64,000 nt of DNA from an uncultured Collinsella sp. (GCA_902494535.1 CABUTO010000003.1:35697-99696); one strand, 5' to 3'. Counted from the stretch's first letter, positions 17,686-26,448 are shown. The notes: generated from the sequence alone by a model not told the origin. A program made the numbers and translations.

Positions 17686-20600
17686 CTACACGTCCCTCCT
17701 TACAAACGTTCCTTCGTGGTTATACGAGCAGCGCGCATGCGCGGCCTGAGCTGACGTCGGGTCGACGGCGGCAACGTTGCCTGCCTCGAGCTCGCGCAGG
17801 CGCTCGGCGATGCCGGCCTCCACGCGATCGAGCAGAGCGTCGAAGTCCATGCTGCCACCCTCGCCGGGGAAACCTTTCTTAAGGCCTGGGATGCGACCGT
17901 CACCACGCTCCTCCTCGAGCAGCTCGGCACTCGCGGCGCCTCGCAGCGCCGGTTTGCCGCCCTTGGTCGAAAAATAGAGCGCCGCACGGGTATCCAGATC
18001 CAGCGCCCGGCGCATGGCCTGCGCATAGATAAGCGTCTGAGTATGGGGCGGCAACCAGCGCGGATCGTCGATGGGCGCCGTGCCCGATTCCTCGTCGCGC
18101 ACCGTAGGGTCGGCGAGCTTAAACTCCTCAACGCCCGTGCGATGCTTGTAGTCGATCACCACGGCACGATTCTCGGCGTCCACGTCCACGCGGTCGATGC
18201 GCCCGCCAAGCGGCCAACCGGCATACTCGACCTTGAGCTCGTTGAAGGCGAACTCCAGGTAGCGCGGGGCAAAGGGGGCAAGCGCCTCGGACTCGTAGGC
18301 AAGCACGCCCTCCAGCTGCGGCAGAATCTCGGCCACCTGGCGCTCCTCCACCGCAGAGAGCGGCACCAGCGGGCCATCCGTGCCGCGCTTGCCGGCGTGC
18401 TCGGCCAACGTCTCGTCAAAGACCTCGCGCAGCAGCTCCTGAGCGCGCGGCAGATTCTCGGGCGTCACGCGCTCCATGCCCTCCTGGGGCAGGCGGACAT
18501 GCAGGTGCTCCAGCACATCGTGGACAAAGTTGCCCTTCTCCATATTGCCAAAGCCCGCGTCGATGGACTGGGGCTTCACGCGATACGATACGAACCAGCA
18601 CAGTGGGCACGTCGAATACGCCTCAATCTGCGAGGCGGACGTCAGACGCGGCACGAGCGGTGCGTTCTCGCCCTCGCCATCGCGGCGACGCAGGACCAGG
18701 TACGGCACAGCCGCCTCACTCAAATGCTGAGGAGCCTCGCACGCGACACGCTTGCACTCGATGCCCTCGCCGGCCGCTGGATCAAAATCGGCGACGATAC
18801 CGCCCTCGCCCACGCACGCAACCTTGGCGGCGCCAGCGGCATCGGCGTGCGCGCGCAGCTCGGTCCAAACGGCTGCCGGGTAGCACTCGCGCGCCTGGCG
18901 ATCGTGCGTCACGCGGGCGAGCACAACGGGGCCGTGCGCCGCCTGCATCGCGCGGCCAAAGCGTACGCGCAGCAGGGCCGCGGGCTCAAGCGTCACACCG
19001 CTGCGATCTAACTCTGCCGTCAGCGTAGCCAGCGGTCCCTCCTCGTGTGAGAGTGGATAACTGTCCAGATCGACGTCGGCAAACAGCACGGCATCGTAGC
19101 TGGCGGGGCGCAGGGCTGCCGCATCGGCAAGCGACGCAAAGCGCACCTGGGCGCGCGGTGTGCGGTCGACCTCGTAGGTCCCGTAATCGTATGCGGTGCT
19201 GCGCTTGTCCACCTTGGTACGAACGCCGTCGAGCACGGGCACGGTCGCCGCCTGCGACACGTCGAGCGCGCGGGCGTCGTTCATAAGGATGTCGATGGCA
19301 TGGCGCAGCAGGGCGGTCTCCGCCTGGCGACGAGCCTGACCGTCAAGGCCTCCAAGGGCGCGATCGGGCAGTGCCTCGGCGACGGCGAGCATTGCCTTGA
19401 GCGCCGTCACAGGTTTGTCGCGCCACAGCGCTTGGAACACGTCCGAGACCACGCACGGCACGTTCTTAAACCAGTTATCATCACTGGCAGCCTTGCGCGT
19501 GCCCCTGACCTGGCCCTGCACGCTCTGCAGCAGGCTCTTGACGGCCGTGGTGGTCTTGCCGCGCGACAGACGCATGTTCTTGTCGAAGGTGCGCGCGCTG
19601 GCGGCATCGGCACCCGAAAGCGGGCTATAAATCCAGTCGGTAAGCTCCGGCGCGGGCCACCACTCGGTCTTGGAGGCGGTGCCCTCGTCGGCGGCCTTCA
19701 TGCGCTCGATCAGATTGCCGAGCGCCGAGAACTGCCTGCCCGCGATGGATTGGGAAAACGCCGTGAACTCGGTTGCCTCGGCCGCAATATGACGCGCCGC
19801 CAAACGGGCAGCGAGTTCACCGAACAGCTGGGGCGTCCGGGCAGACACAACGAGCACGCGCACGGGGTCCGCGGACGCCGTGACACCGCCGTCGACCGCG
19901 GCGTCCTCACACGTTTTTACCAGCTCATCGATTGCATCCACATAGGCGTGGGCGCGGGCGTGAGGGCCGGCAACCTCTACAAAGGTAGGCTGAGCGGCGG
20001 ACTTGGAGGCAGTCTGGGGCGCGGCGGCACCCTCCCCCAGCGGCGCAGCCTCAAACAGCACACCGCGGGCATCAAAGGCGGAAGCAAGTTCCTCGCGCAT
20101 TGCCGCCTGCTCGCGGGCAAGCAGCACAACGACCTCTCCCCCATTGTTCGCCACGGCCGACAGCAGCTCGAGCAGGCCGTGCGTAAACGATGTGATGCCG
20201 CGCACGCATACGGCGCGGGAGCACGCCGGAAGGTTGTCGGCCAGCGCCTCGGCCATAAGGTCAGCCGCCTCGCAGGGCTCGACCATGTCTCGACGGTCCA
20301 AGCCGCTCGCATAGGCACCCAACAGCTCGAACACGCGAGCCTCGGCGTCGCTCTTGGGATCGGGCTGGCAAACGTCGCCGCAGCAACGCTCGGCACCCGT
20401 TCCCGCTACGCCCGGCAGCACATCGCGGGCCATGCGCGCGAGCATGCGCACCGTGCCCTGACTGCGCGAAAGCGGCTGCAGGTCGGCATCGTCGCGACGG
20501 GCGATCATGTCCGAGAACAGCATCTGGCGCTGCATGTTGTCGACGAAGCTGCGGCCATCGCCCATAAGCTCCCACAGCGAACGAAGCCACGATGCGGGGG

Positions 20601-20784
20601 TTTTGTAGTCAACGCCCAGCGAGGCGCCAGCAACCGCAGCATCGTGACGGCACAGGTCGAGCTCGGCAAACGAGGGCGCCAGCAAAACGGCACGCCCGTG
20701 GCGGGCGACCAGGTCGGCGAGCAACGCCGCCTCGGCATCGCTCAAGTCCGTACCGGTATTGGTGGTATAGATTCGAACAGACAT
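17686..20784 (-). CDS. addB: AddB-like helicase-nuclease subunit
   Basis: Second subunit of the AddAB (RexAB-type) break-resection enzyme. The 1032-residue protein starts MSVRIYTTNTGTDLSD and has no intact Walker A (the equivalent region is VLLAPSFAELDL), so it resembles RexB-type subunits with an inactive helicase fold. A PD-(D/E)XK nuclease lies near the C-terminus (GGRIDRVDVDAENRAVVIDYKHRTG). Of the four Cys that hold an iron-sulfur cluster in classical AddB, I see EAYSTCPLCWF before the nuclease but only one Cys (HARCSYNHEG) at the end, so the cluster may be incomplete. The 3-bp gap to addA and the matching domains make the assignment strong. Confidence 0.88.
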   Translation of the reverse strand: MSVRIYTTNTGTDLSDAEAALLADLVARHGRAVLLAPSFAELDLCRHDAAVAGASLGVDYKTPASWLRSLWELMGDGRSFVDNMQRQMLFSDMIARRDDADLQPLSRSQGTVRMLARMARDVLPGVAGTGAERCCGDVCQPDPKSDAEARVFELLGAYASGLDRRDMVEPCEAADLMAEALADNLPACSRAVCVRGITSFTHGLLELLSAVANNGGEVVVLLAREQAAMREELASAFDARGVLFEAAPLGEGAAAPQTASKSAAQPTFVEVAGPHARAHAYVDAIDELVKTCEDAAVDGGVTASADPVRVLVVSARTPQLFGELAARLAARHIAAEATEFTAFSQSIAGRQFSALGNLIERMKAADEGTASKTEWWPAPELTDWIYSPLSGADAASARTFDKNMRLSRGKTTTAVKSLLQSVQGQVRGTRKAASDDNWFKNVPCVVSDVFQALWRDKPVTALKAMLAVAEALPDRALGGLDGQARRQAETALLRHAIDILMNDARALDVSQAATVPVLDGVRTKVDKRSTAYDYGTYEVDRTPRAQVRFASLADAAALRPASYDAVLFADVDLDSYPLSHEEGPLATLTAELDRSGVTLEPAALLRVRFGRAMQAAHGPVVLARVTHDRQARECYPAAVWTELRAHADAAGAAKVACVGEGGIVADFDPAAGEGIECKRVACEAPQHLSEAAVPYLVLRRRDGEGENAPLVPRLTSASQIEAYSTCPLCWFVSYRVKPQSIDAGFGNMEKGNFVHDVLEHLHVRLPQEGMERVTPENLPRAQELLREVFDETLAEHAGKRGTDGPLVPLSAVEERQVAEILPQLEGVLAYESEALAPFAPRYLEFAFNELKVEYAGWPLGGRIDRVDVDAENRAVVIDYKHRTGVEEFKLADPTVRDEESGTAPIDDPRWLPPHTQTLIYAQAMRRALDLDTRAALYFSTKGGKPALRGAASAELLEEERGDGRIPGLKKGFPGEGGSMDFDALLDRVEAGIAERLRELEAGNVAAVDPTSAQAAHARCSYNHEGTFVRRDV

Positions 20785-20869
20785 GGTCCTCCACTCAAAC
20801 CGTTCGCAATAATCAATGCATCCATCCTACCCGCCCACGCGGACAGATTTGCCCCACGCCAACAGATTT

Positions 20870-20952
20870 GATCCCTTGGGGACGGAGGAAAACGGATCAC
20901 AGAGGGGATTAGTCTAACCCGGTGATCCGTTATCCTCCGTTCCCAAGGGATC
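20870..20952. repeat. Long inverted repeat of the GGGGACGGA type
   Basis: Arms of 31 bp (20870-20900 and 20922-20952) match at 29 positions as inverted complements, with a 21-bp spacer. The arm contains GGGGACGGAGGAAAACGGATC. A half-copy of the same motif (GGGGACGGAGAAAAAACGGA) occurs at about 39042. It lies between addB and the yerC-like gene, directly after a terminator. Confidence 0.85.
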
Positions 20953-20980
20953 AAAAAACCGCCCCCGAAGGGACGGTTCT
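20953..20980 (-). terminator. Rho-independent terminator of the yerC-like gene
   Basis: Read on the minus strand, AACCGTCCC-TTCG-GGGGCGGTT forms a stem with a tetraloop and is followed by TTTTTT. It lies about 25 bp downstream of the yerC-like stop codon. Confidence 0.85.
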
Positions 20981-21004
20981 GCGCAATTCGTTTTTGTCGC
21001 TGGC

Positions 21005-21304
21005 CTACTCGCCATCCTCCAGTTTGATGAGGATCTTGCGATAGCCACCGTACTCGCCATTAAGCGCCTTGGATACACGGCTCACCGTGGTGGACGAAGC
21101 GCCGGTGCGGGCTTGAACCTCAACATAGGGCTCGCCCTCGTCCAGATAGCGCGCGACCTGCAGGCGCTGAGAAAGATCGCAAATCTCGCGCGGCGTGCAG
21201 ATATCGGTTAAAAACGCCTGGATATCGTTCTCGTCGTCCAAAAGACTAAATGCGTGGACCAGCTGCTTGACATCAGGCTTGTCAAACATGTTCTCGATAT
21301 TCAT
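21005..21304 (-). CDS. YerC/YecD family TrpR-like DNA-binding protein
   Basis: A 99-residue protein of the TrpR-like YerC/YecD family, small helix-turn-helix proteins of uncertain regulatory target. It shows the family landmarks FLTDICTPREICDLSQRLQ and the helix-turn-helix VEVQARTGASSTTVSRVSK. Family length is about 95-105 residues. It stands alone, with its own terminator downstream. Sequence similarity to the tryptophan repressor fold is established for the family; nothing here tells what it controls. Confidence 0.9.
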   Translation of the reverse strand: MNIENMFDKPDVKQLVHAFSLLDDENDIQAFLTDICTPREICDLSQRLQVARYLDEGEPYVEVQARTGASSTTVSRVSKALNGEYGGYRKILIKLEDGE

Positions 21305-21629
21305 CGATCACCGCCAAACCCGCCATAAGGCATCGAAGTTGATACTGACATCGGGCATCGTTCGCCCGTAAATATGCAATAAAACTATGCATGGGCCATT
21401 TGCCCGTAGCAGTGTAGCACACCACCAAACTAAAGTGACAAGACTCTCTGTCAGCGGCACGTTTTTCAGGACGAACGCCGTTTAGAAACCGAATGCGCAC
21501 GTAAGCTCCACGATTATTTGAGACAATGGGCGCCCAAACACCGCGGCGCGCACGCGCAACCATCCAAGTCGCCGCCGCAAGCCGCTTCACGCGACGCCAG
21601 CAACCCCGGCGCAAGAAAGGATTCACGCC
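21305..21629. other. 325-bp divergent intergenic region
   Basis: Separates the minus-strand yerC-like gene from the plus-strand holin-like gene, so it must hold both promoters. I see no convincing consensus promoter, no hairpin with a T-run and no family A or B repeat. A minus-strand reading frame across it has coding character unlike its neighbours and I do not support it. Confidence 0.5.
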
Positions 21630-21995
21630 ATGCGCTTTATGCTTAACTGGCTCTTCACCTCGATCGCCATCGCGATCGCCACGTTCCTCGTCCCCGGCAT
21701 CCAACCTTTCGGCTTTGCCGAGGCCTGGGTCTGCTTTGCCTTTGTGGGACTGTTCCTCAACATCGTCGATTCGTTCGTCAAACCGTTCCTCACGGTCATC
21801 TCGCTGCCGCTCACGATCATTACGCTCGGCATTTTCCAGCTCGTGCTCAACAGCTTTATGCTGGAGCTCGCCAGCTACCTGTCGGTCAACCTGTTGGGCG
21901 TCGGCATCTCCATCGCCGGCTTTGGCTCGGCCTTTATGGGCAGCATCCTAGTGTCCATCATGCGCAGCATCCTCGATAGTATTGCCGAAGAGTAG
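21630..21995 (+). CDS. Small four-helix membrane protein, phage holin superfamily
   Basis: A 121-residue integral membrane protein with about four hydrophobic helices (WLFTSIAIAIATFLVPGI, AWVCFAFVGLFLNIVD, LTVISLPLTIITLGIFQLVL, GVGISIAGFGSAFMGSIL). This matches the family annotated as mycobacterial-type four-TM phage holin (PvdI/YvlD-like), which in chromosomes is usually not a lysis protein and has no firm function. AAAGGA lies 9 bases before the ATG. A strong terminator follows directly. Confidence 0.82.
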   Translation: MRFMLNWLFTSIAIAIATFLVPGIQPFGFAEAWVCFAFVGLFLNIVDSFVKPFLTVISLPLTIITLGIFQLVLNSFMLELASYLSVNLLGVGISIAGFGSAFMGSILVSIMRSILDSIAEE

Positions 21996-22031
21996 AACAC
22001 CCCCGATACACAGACGCATCGAACCAAATCA

Positions 22032-22070
22032 AAGGCCGCCCATCGCAAAAAATGGGCGGCCTTCTTATTT
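22032..22070 (+). terminator. Rho-independent terminator
   Basis: A 12-bp perfect stem AAGGCCGCCCAT / ATGGGCGGCCTT (22032-22043, 22052-22063) with an A-rich loop and a following CTTATTT run, 36 bp after the holin-like stop codon. The A-run in the loop side also makes it plausible for the convergent rrf2 gene. Confidence 0.85.
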
Positions 22071-22133
22071 GCCAAGTCTCAGAGGGCAAGAAAATCTACC
22101 ATTTCCACCCCGTCCCCACATGGCAGGCGTGGG

Positions 22134-22562
22134 TTAGATGACATAGTCGTAGCCATGGTTGGGAGCGACAAGTTGATCGAGCGTCACGCCGTCGAGGTAA
22201 TCGTTGATGAGCTTGTCCAGGTTCTTCCACACGTCGAGCGTGGGGCACTCATCAGATCGCGAGCAACCCTTGCAGTCGCCATCCAGGCAGGCGACCGGCG
22301 CCAGGCTGCCCTCGGTCAGGCGCAAGATCTCGCCCACCGTGTACTGCTCGGGCGGGCGCGTGAGCACGTAGCCGCCGCCCTTGCCACGCATGCCCGAGAG
22401 CATGTTGGCGCGCACGAGCGTAGCCAAGATGTTCTCGAGATATTTCTCGGAAATCCCCTGTCGCGCCGCAATCTCTTTGAGCGGGATGCGACCGGCCGCC
22501 TGGTGCTCGGCCAGGTCAACCATAACGCGCAGGGCGTACCTGCCCTTAGTAGAAACCAACAT
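22134..22562 (-). CDS. Rrf2 family transcriptional regulator (IscR/CymR-like)
   Basis: A 142-residue Rrf2-family winged-helix repressor or sensor. The start MLVSTKGRYALRVMVDLAEH, the HTH region IAARQGISEKYLENILATL and the wing GMRGKGGGYVLTRP are typical. Four Cys in CLDGDCKGCSRSDEC could bind an iron-sulfur cluster as in IscR, though CymR-type members act without one. It is divergent from cysK, which is followed by mnmA. In Firmicutes the Rrf2 member CymR controls cysteine genes, so control of cysK and sulfur flow is a reasonable inference, not shown. AAAGG precedes the ATG. Confidence 0.9.
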   Translation of the reverse strand: MLVSTKGRYALRVMVDLAEHQAAGRIPLKEIAARQGISEKYLENILATLVRANMLSGMRGKGGGYVLTRPPEQYTVGEILRLTEGSLAPVACLDGDCKGCSRSDECPTLDVWKNLDKLINDYLDGVTLDQLVAPNHGYDYVI

Positions 22563-22603
22563 ATATAGTGCTGCCTTTCGGTCTTTTAGTCCGTTGAAAT
22601 TCT

Positions 22604-22619
22604 AGCCGAAAAATCGGCT
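22604..22619. promoter_or_regulatory. Palindrome in the rrf2 promoter region
   Basis: AGCCGA-AAAA-TCGGCT, a perfect 6-bp inverted repeat, lies about 40 bp upstream of the rrf2 ATG and next to a TAGAAT on the minus strand. It could be an autoregulatory operator. Confidence 0.4.
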
Positions 22620-22679
22620 TTGGAAATACCCGTTCCGGTCAAGATGGTTAATCGACTCGTAATAATCTTCTATTTCCTA

Positions 22680-22708
22680 TTGCATTACTAGGCTTTAGTG
22701 TCTACTAT
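22680..22708 (+). promoter_or_regulatory. cysK promoter (-35 TTGCAT, -10 TACTAT)
   Basis: TTGCAT at 22680-22685 and TACTAT at 22703-22708 are separated by 17 bp, the ideal spacing for the housekeeping sigma factor. This predicts a start near 22715 and a leader of about 100 nt. Confidence 0.6.
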
Positions 22709-22718
22709 GCTTGCCAAC

Positions 22719-22756
22719 AGCTAAACGAACAACCTATAAGGTTTATGGGTTTAGCT
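22719..22756 (+). promoter_or_regulatory. Nested palindrome at the cysK transcription start
   Basis: Outer arms AGCTAAAC / GTTTAGCT (22719-22726, 22749-22756) enclose a second palindrome AACCT-ATA-AGGTT (22731-22743). It falls immediately downstream of the predicted start site, where a bound repressor would block transcription; it could equally be a leader RNA stem. The divergent Rrf2 protein is the natural candidate ligand. Confidence 0.5.
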
Positions 22757-22815
22757 GCTAGACACGCCGTAAAACCACGCGGCAACCAGCAACTTGAACA
22801 CTTTGGAGGTTCACC

Positions 22816-23754
22816 ATGAGCAAGGTTTACACGTCCATCGATCAGCTTATCGGCCACACCCCGCTTCTGGAGCTCACTCACTTTGAGGCCGACGAGGACC
22901 TCAAGGCTCGCGTGCTCGTCAAACTGGAATACTTCAACCCCGCCGGATCCGTTAAAGACCGCGTCGCCAAGAACATGATTGACGAGGCCGAGAAGGCTGG
23001 CAAGCTCGTGCGCGGCGGCGACTACACCATCATCGAGCCCACGAGCGGCAACACCGGCGTCGGCATCGCCTCGGTAGCGGCCGCCCGCGGCTACAAGGTG
23101 ATCATCACCATGCCCGAGACCATGTCCGTCGAGCGCCGCAAGCTGATGCAGGCATACGGTGCACAGCTGGTACTCACCGACGGTTCCAAGGGCATGAAGG
23201 GCGCTATCGCCAAGGCCGAGGAGCTGCAGAAGGAGACTCCCAACAGCATCATCGCCGGCCAGTTTGTGAACCCCGCGAACCCGGCCATTCACAAGGCCAC
23301 GACCGGCCCCGAGATCTGGGACGACACCGACGGCAAGGTCGACATCTTCGTCGCCGGCGTTGGCACCGGTGGTACCGTGACCGGCGTGGGCGAGTTCCTC
23401 AAGGAGCAGAACCCCGAGATTAAGGTCGTCGCCGTCGAGCCCGCCACCTCCCCGGTGCTCTCCAAGGGCCAGGCCGGCCCGCACAAGATCCAAGGCATCG
23501 GCGCCGGCTTTGTGCCCGACGTCCTCGACACCCAGGTCTATGACGAGATCATCCCCGTCGAGAACGACGACGCCTTTGCCACCGGCCGCGCCGTGGGCCA
23601 CAAGGAGGGCGTGCTCGTGGGCATTTCGTCCGGTGCCGCCGTGTGGGCCGCATTGCAGCTGGCCAAGCGTCCCGAGAACGAGGGTAAGACCATCGTGGCC
23701 CTGCTTGCCGACACCGGCGAGCGCTACCTGTCCACGGCACTGTTCCAGGACTAG
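22816..23754 (+). CDS. cysK: Cysteine synthase A (O-acetylserine sulfhydrylase)
   Basis: A PLP enzyme that makes cysteine from O-acetylserine and sulfide. The 312-residue product shows the lysine that binds PLP in YFNPAGSVKDR (about residue 45), the substrate loop PTSGNTGVGIA, and the phosphate-binding glycine loop GVGTGGTVTG. Length is normal for CysK. The start MSKVYTSIDQLIGHTPLLEL is preceded by GGAGG. It lies between a divergent Rrf2 regulator and mnmA, a sulfur-metabolism neighbourhood. Confidence 0.96.
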   Translation: MSKVYTSIDQLIGHTPLLELTHFEADEDLKARVLVKLEYFNPAGSVKDRVAKNMIDEAEKAGKLVRGGDYTIIEPTSGNTGVGIASVAAARGYKVIITMPETMSVERRKLMQAYGAQLVLTDGSKGMKGAIAKAEELQKETPNSIIAGQFVNPANPAIHKATTGPEIWDDTDGKVDIFVAGVGTGGTVTGVGEFLKEQNPEIKVVAVEPATSPVLSKGQAGPHKIQGIGAGFVPDVLDTQVYDEIIPVENDDAFATGRAVGHKEGVLVGISSGAAVWAALQLAKRPENEGKTIVALLADTGERYLSTALFQD

Positions 23755-23867
23755 AGCTTCTCGTTCTTAAAACGAGTCCAAGGCACGCCGGCCTACCCTC
23801 TCTTCTGGCTGCCTGGGCTCATCCCAACAGGGTGTCCCACGAGACGCCCGAACTTGCTACAATGTCT

Positions 23868-23906
23868 GCGGCGCGGAACCAGCCTCCCGCGCCGCTTTTC
23901 TTTTTT
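23868..23906 (+). terminator. Hairpin with T-run upstream of mnmA
   Basis: GCGGCGCGG (23868-23876) pairs with CCGCGCCGC (23887-23895), followed by TTTTCTTTTTT. It lies 114 bp after cysK and 30 bp before mnmA. A TACAAT sits just ahead of it (23858-23863), so it may act as a cysK terminator or as a leader attenuator for mnmA. Confidence 0.6.
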
Positions 23907-23935
23907 GGCCACATGCCACCAAGGAGAACCTCCCC

Positions 23936-25036
23936 ATGCACAACAAGCGCGTGCTCGTCGCCATGAGCGGCGGCGTCGATTCCAGCGTGACTGCTTATCT
24001 GCTCAAGCGCCAGGGCTACGAATGCGTCGGCGCCACCATGCGCCTCACCTGCCCCGCGCCCGATCCCATCACGGGCATGAGTAAGGTCGACCGCGACATC
24101 GCCGATGCAAAGGCCGTCGCCGAGCGCCTGGGGATACCCCACCATGTGCTCGACCTGCAGCAGACCTTCGACCACAGCGTAATCGAGCGCTTTGTGAACG
24201 CCTACCAGGAGGGGCTGACGCCCAATCCGTGCATTATCTGCAACTGCCACATTAAGTTTGGCGCGCTGCTCGATGCGGCGCTGGACATGGGCTGCGACCA
24301 CATCGCCACGGGACATTACGCCAAAACAAGCCAGGCGGCAGACGGCACTTGGCAGCTACATCGCGGCGAGGACCCCAAAAAGGACCAAAGCTACTTTTTG
24401 TATTCGCTTACGCAGGAGCGCCTGGCGCACACGATCTTTCCGCTGGCAGGCCTAGACAAAGAACGCGACGTGCGCCGCATAGCCGCCGAGCAGGGCTTTA
24501 CCAACGCCCAGAAGGCCGAAAGCGAGGACATCTGCTTTATTCCAGACGGTGACTACGCGGGCTATATCGAGCGCCGCTGCGGACATCCCGCTGCACCGGG
24601 CGACATTGTGTGGCGCGACGGCAGCGTGGTCGGGCGCCACAACGGCGCGCTGCGCTACACCATCGGCCAGCGCAAGGGCCTGGGCGTCGCGATGGCGCAT
24701 CCCGTGTATGTGACGGGCGTCGACGCCGCCAACAACATTGTGCATCTGGGCGAAGCCGAGGACCTGGCCGCCGCGGCGCTAACTGCCGATGAGTGGATCT
24801 GGAGCGCGCCGGCAGAGCGCATGGAGGCCGAGCTGGATGCCGGCGGCATTCGCGTAGGTGCCAAGTACCGATACCGTCAGAAAGACCAGGCAGCGACCCT
24901 TACGCGTGACGAAAACGGGCAAATGCTGCTAACTTTTGACGAGCCGCAGCGCGCCATCGCCCCCGGACAGGCAGTCGTTATCTACCGCGGCGACGTCGTC
25001 CTGGGCGGCGGCACGGTGACCGGCGCACTTAAGTAG
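23936..25036 (+). CDS. mnmA: tRNA-specific 2-thiouridylase MnmA
   Basis: MnmA adds sulfur to U34 of tRNAs for Glu, Gln and Lys. The 366-residue protein has the ATP-pyrophosphatase loop AMSGGVDSSVTAYLL (about residues 9-23) and two catalytic Cys, one in NPCIICNCHIKFG and one in SEDICFIPDGDY, plus the C-terminal beta-barrel. AAGGAGAA precedes the ATG. The neighbouring cysK supplies the cysteine from which the sulfur derives, although no cysteine desulfurase gene is adjacent here. Confidence 0.96.
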   Translation: MHNKRVLVAMSGGVDSSVTAYLLKRQGYECVGATMRLTCPAPDPITGMSKVDRDIADAKAVAERLGIPHHVLDLQQTFDHSVIERFVNAYQEGLTPNPCIICNCHIKFGALLDAALDMGCDHIATGHYAKTSQAADGTWQLHRGEDPKKDQSYFLYSLTQERLAHTIFPLAGLDKERDVRRIAAEQGFTNAQKAESEDICFIPDGDYAGYIERRCGHPAAPGDIVWRDGSVVGRHNGALRYTIGQRKGLGVAMAHPVYVTGVDAANNIVHLGEAEDLAAAALTADEWIWSAPAERMEAELDAGGIRVGAKYRYRQKDQAATLTRDENGQMLLTFDEPQRAIAPGQAVVIYRGDVVLGGGTVTGALK

Positions 25037-25044
25037 CCGCAGGT

Positions 25045-26418
25045 TTATCGCTGCACGTGTCGAAGCACCTCAACAGCGGCACTAACCTCGATTACGCGAC
25101 GCTCGAGGCCGCGGCAAATGGCCTCGAGTCGACTCTCCGCCGTCGCCCATTCGCTCTGCGAAAGAATCTCGATCGCCTCATCTACAAATCCGTTGAGCCG
25201 CGATGAATCGAACCAATCGAGCGAGTCCGCAAGCGCCAGCTGGACGAAAGGGTCGGGCCCAAACGGCTTAGCGGAAAACCCAAACTCCCCAGCTGCGAGC
25301 ACGGCAGTTGGTACGTTGTACCACAGGCAGTTGCCGCTATCGAACAGCGGAGCAGGCCTTATCTCCAGGGTGTCGACATTGCGGATGATGCCGAAGTTTC
25401 GCCAATGGCGGTCGCTGTTGGCCAAAAGGGCATCGCAGACAATCATCTGCGACATAGACCTTCTCACAGCGGCCTCATCGGCACCATGCTTGCCAAGGTA
25501 GCGACAGTATCGATCGTATGTCGAGTTTCCCCGCTGGCCGCCAAGGGCGTCCTTAACGTAAACAGCCGGAACATATTCCTCGCGGCCGTCAAGAAAGTCG
25601 TCGCACAGACACACAGGGCCATCGAACATCCGCTCAACCGTATAAGGAACAAACTCGCCCTCCGACAGCAAGCGACGATGTAGAGCCGTTGCAACTGCCT
25701 CGTTAAAGGGACGCTGATCGTCCGCGCCACACCCCTTGACCAGGATGCGAACACCGTTGCGAATCATCCACGATTTAGGAAGCTCGCCCTCGGACGTGTT
25801 GTCAGGATTTTTAAGGCCGATGCCCTCCAGCCAACCAGAACGGCCCTCGGGCGCCGATCGCTCAAAACCATTCTCAAAGTAATTGATGTTTTGCCATTTG
25901 AGTTCGTCGCAATCGGCCGGCCGCAGCCAATAACAATCCGAAAGCGATAGGCCCAGGCACCGAACCGGAACCTCGATGCCACTGGCAATTCCCAGTTCAC
26001 GATAGCGCGAGACGAGTCCGGGGCGAACATCGGGCACCGACCGATGGCTCCACCACACGTTGAGCTCCCGTTTATTCACCGTAGGAGAAGAGCTCGAGCA
26101 CGTGCCAAACGGCATCCTCAGCGCATCGAGTACCTCGGCGATTTCGAAGGGGAACTCACGCGTCGGATCAAATGAGACACGCGCAACCTCGTAATCGGCG
26201 GACATCAGCGTAAACTTGCGCCCCACATCGGCTGCAGGACGGCGTCCACGTTTGCGGACCTTTTGATAAGCGACCGCGGAATTGTACTCGACCATCTTCC
26301 GTCCGCCCACAATATCGCACGCGAGCGTTCCCGATGCGGCAAGTTGAGATATGCGGGCTTTCGTAACGCCCAGCAGGCGGGCAGCATCACCCATAGACAA
26401 GTACTCAGACGTATCCAT
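25045..26418 (-). CDS. HTH domain fused to a HipA-like kinase
   Basis: About 457 residues from the ATG at 26418 (MDTSEYLSMGDAAR), chosen because GAGG lies at suitable distance; in-frame starts up to 26430 are possible. The N-terminus is an excisionase/MerR-like helix-turn-helix (MGDAARLLGVTKARISQLAA). The C-terminal half carries HipA/CtkA-type kinase motifs: DALLANSDRHWRNFGII (catalytic Asp near 335 and the metal-binding Asn) and APLFDSGNCLW (the DFD-like metal site). HipA toxins usually pair with a separate HipB DNA-binding antitoxin; here I see no separate partner, so binding and kinase functions seem joined. An inverted repeat upstream suggests autoregulation. The middle region is not recognised. 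Kinase activity and any toxin role are inference. Confidence 0.72.
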   Translation of the reverse strand: MDTSEYLSMGDAARLLGVTKARISQLAASGTLACDIVGGRKMVEYNSAVAYQKVRKRGRRPAADVGRKFTLMSADYEVARVSFDPTREFPFEIAEVLDALRMPFGTCSSSSPTVNKRELNVWWSHRSVPDVRPGLVSRYRELGIASGIEVPVRCLGLSLSDCYWLRPADCDELKWQNINYFENGFERSAPEGRSGWLEGIGLKNPDNTSEGELPKSWMIRNGVRILVKGCGADDQRPFNEAVATALHRRLLSEGEFVPYTVERMFDGPVCLCDDFLDGREEYVPAVYVKDALGGQRGNSTYDRYCRYLGKHGADEAAVRRSMSQMIVCDALLANSDRHWRNFGIIRNVDTLEIRPAPLFDSGNCLWYNVPTAVLAAGEFGFSAKPFGPDPFVQLALADSLDWFDSSRLNGFVDEAIEILSQSEWATAESRLEAICRGLERRVIEVSAAVEVLRHVQR

Positions 26419-26448
26419 ACACCGCATCACCTCGTTAAGTAATTTAAA

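Noticed and set aside
15322..17754. 810-residue plus-strand open frame
   Set aside because: It lies antisense to addA and addB; no domains or ribosome site.
21282..21704. 140-residue minus-strand frame
   Set aside because: Overlaps the holin-like gene and the yerC-like 5' end and has no family similarity or ribosome site.
22709..22815. Possible T-box or riboswitch in the cysK leader
   Set aside because: The roughly 100-nt leader lacks a T-box sequence, specifier loop or terminator/antiterminator pair.
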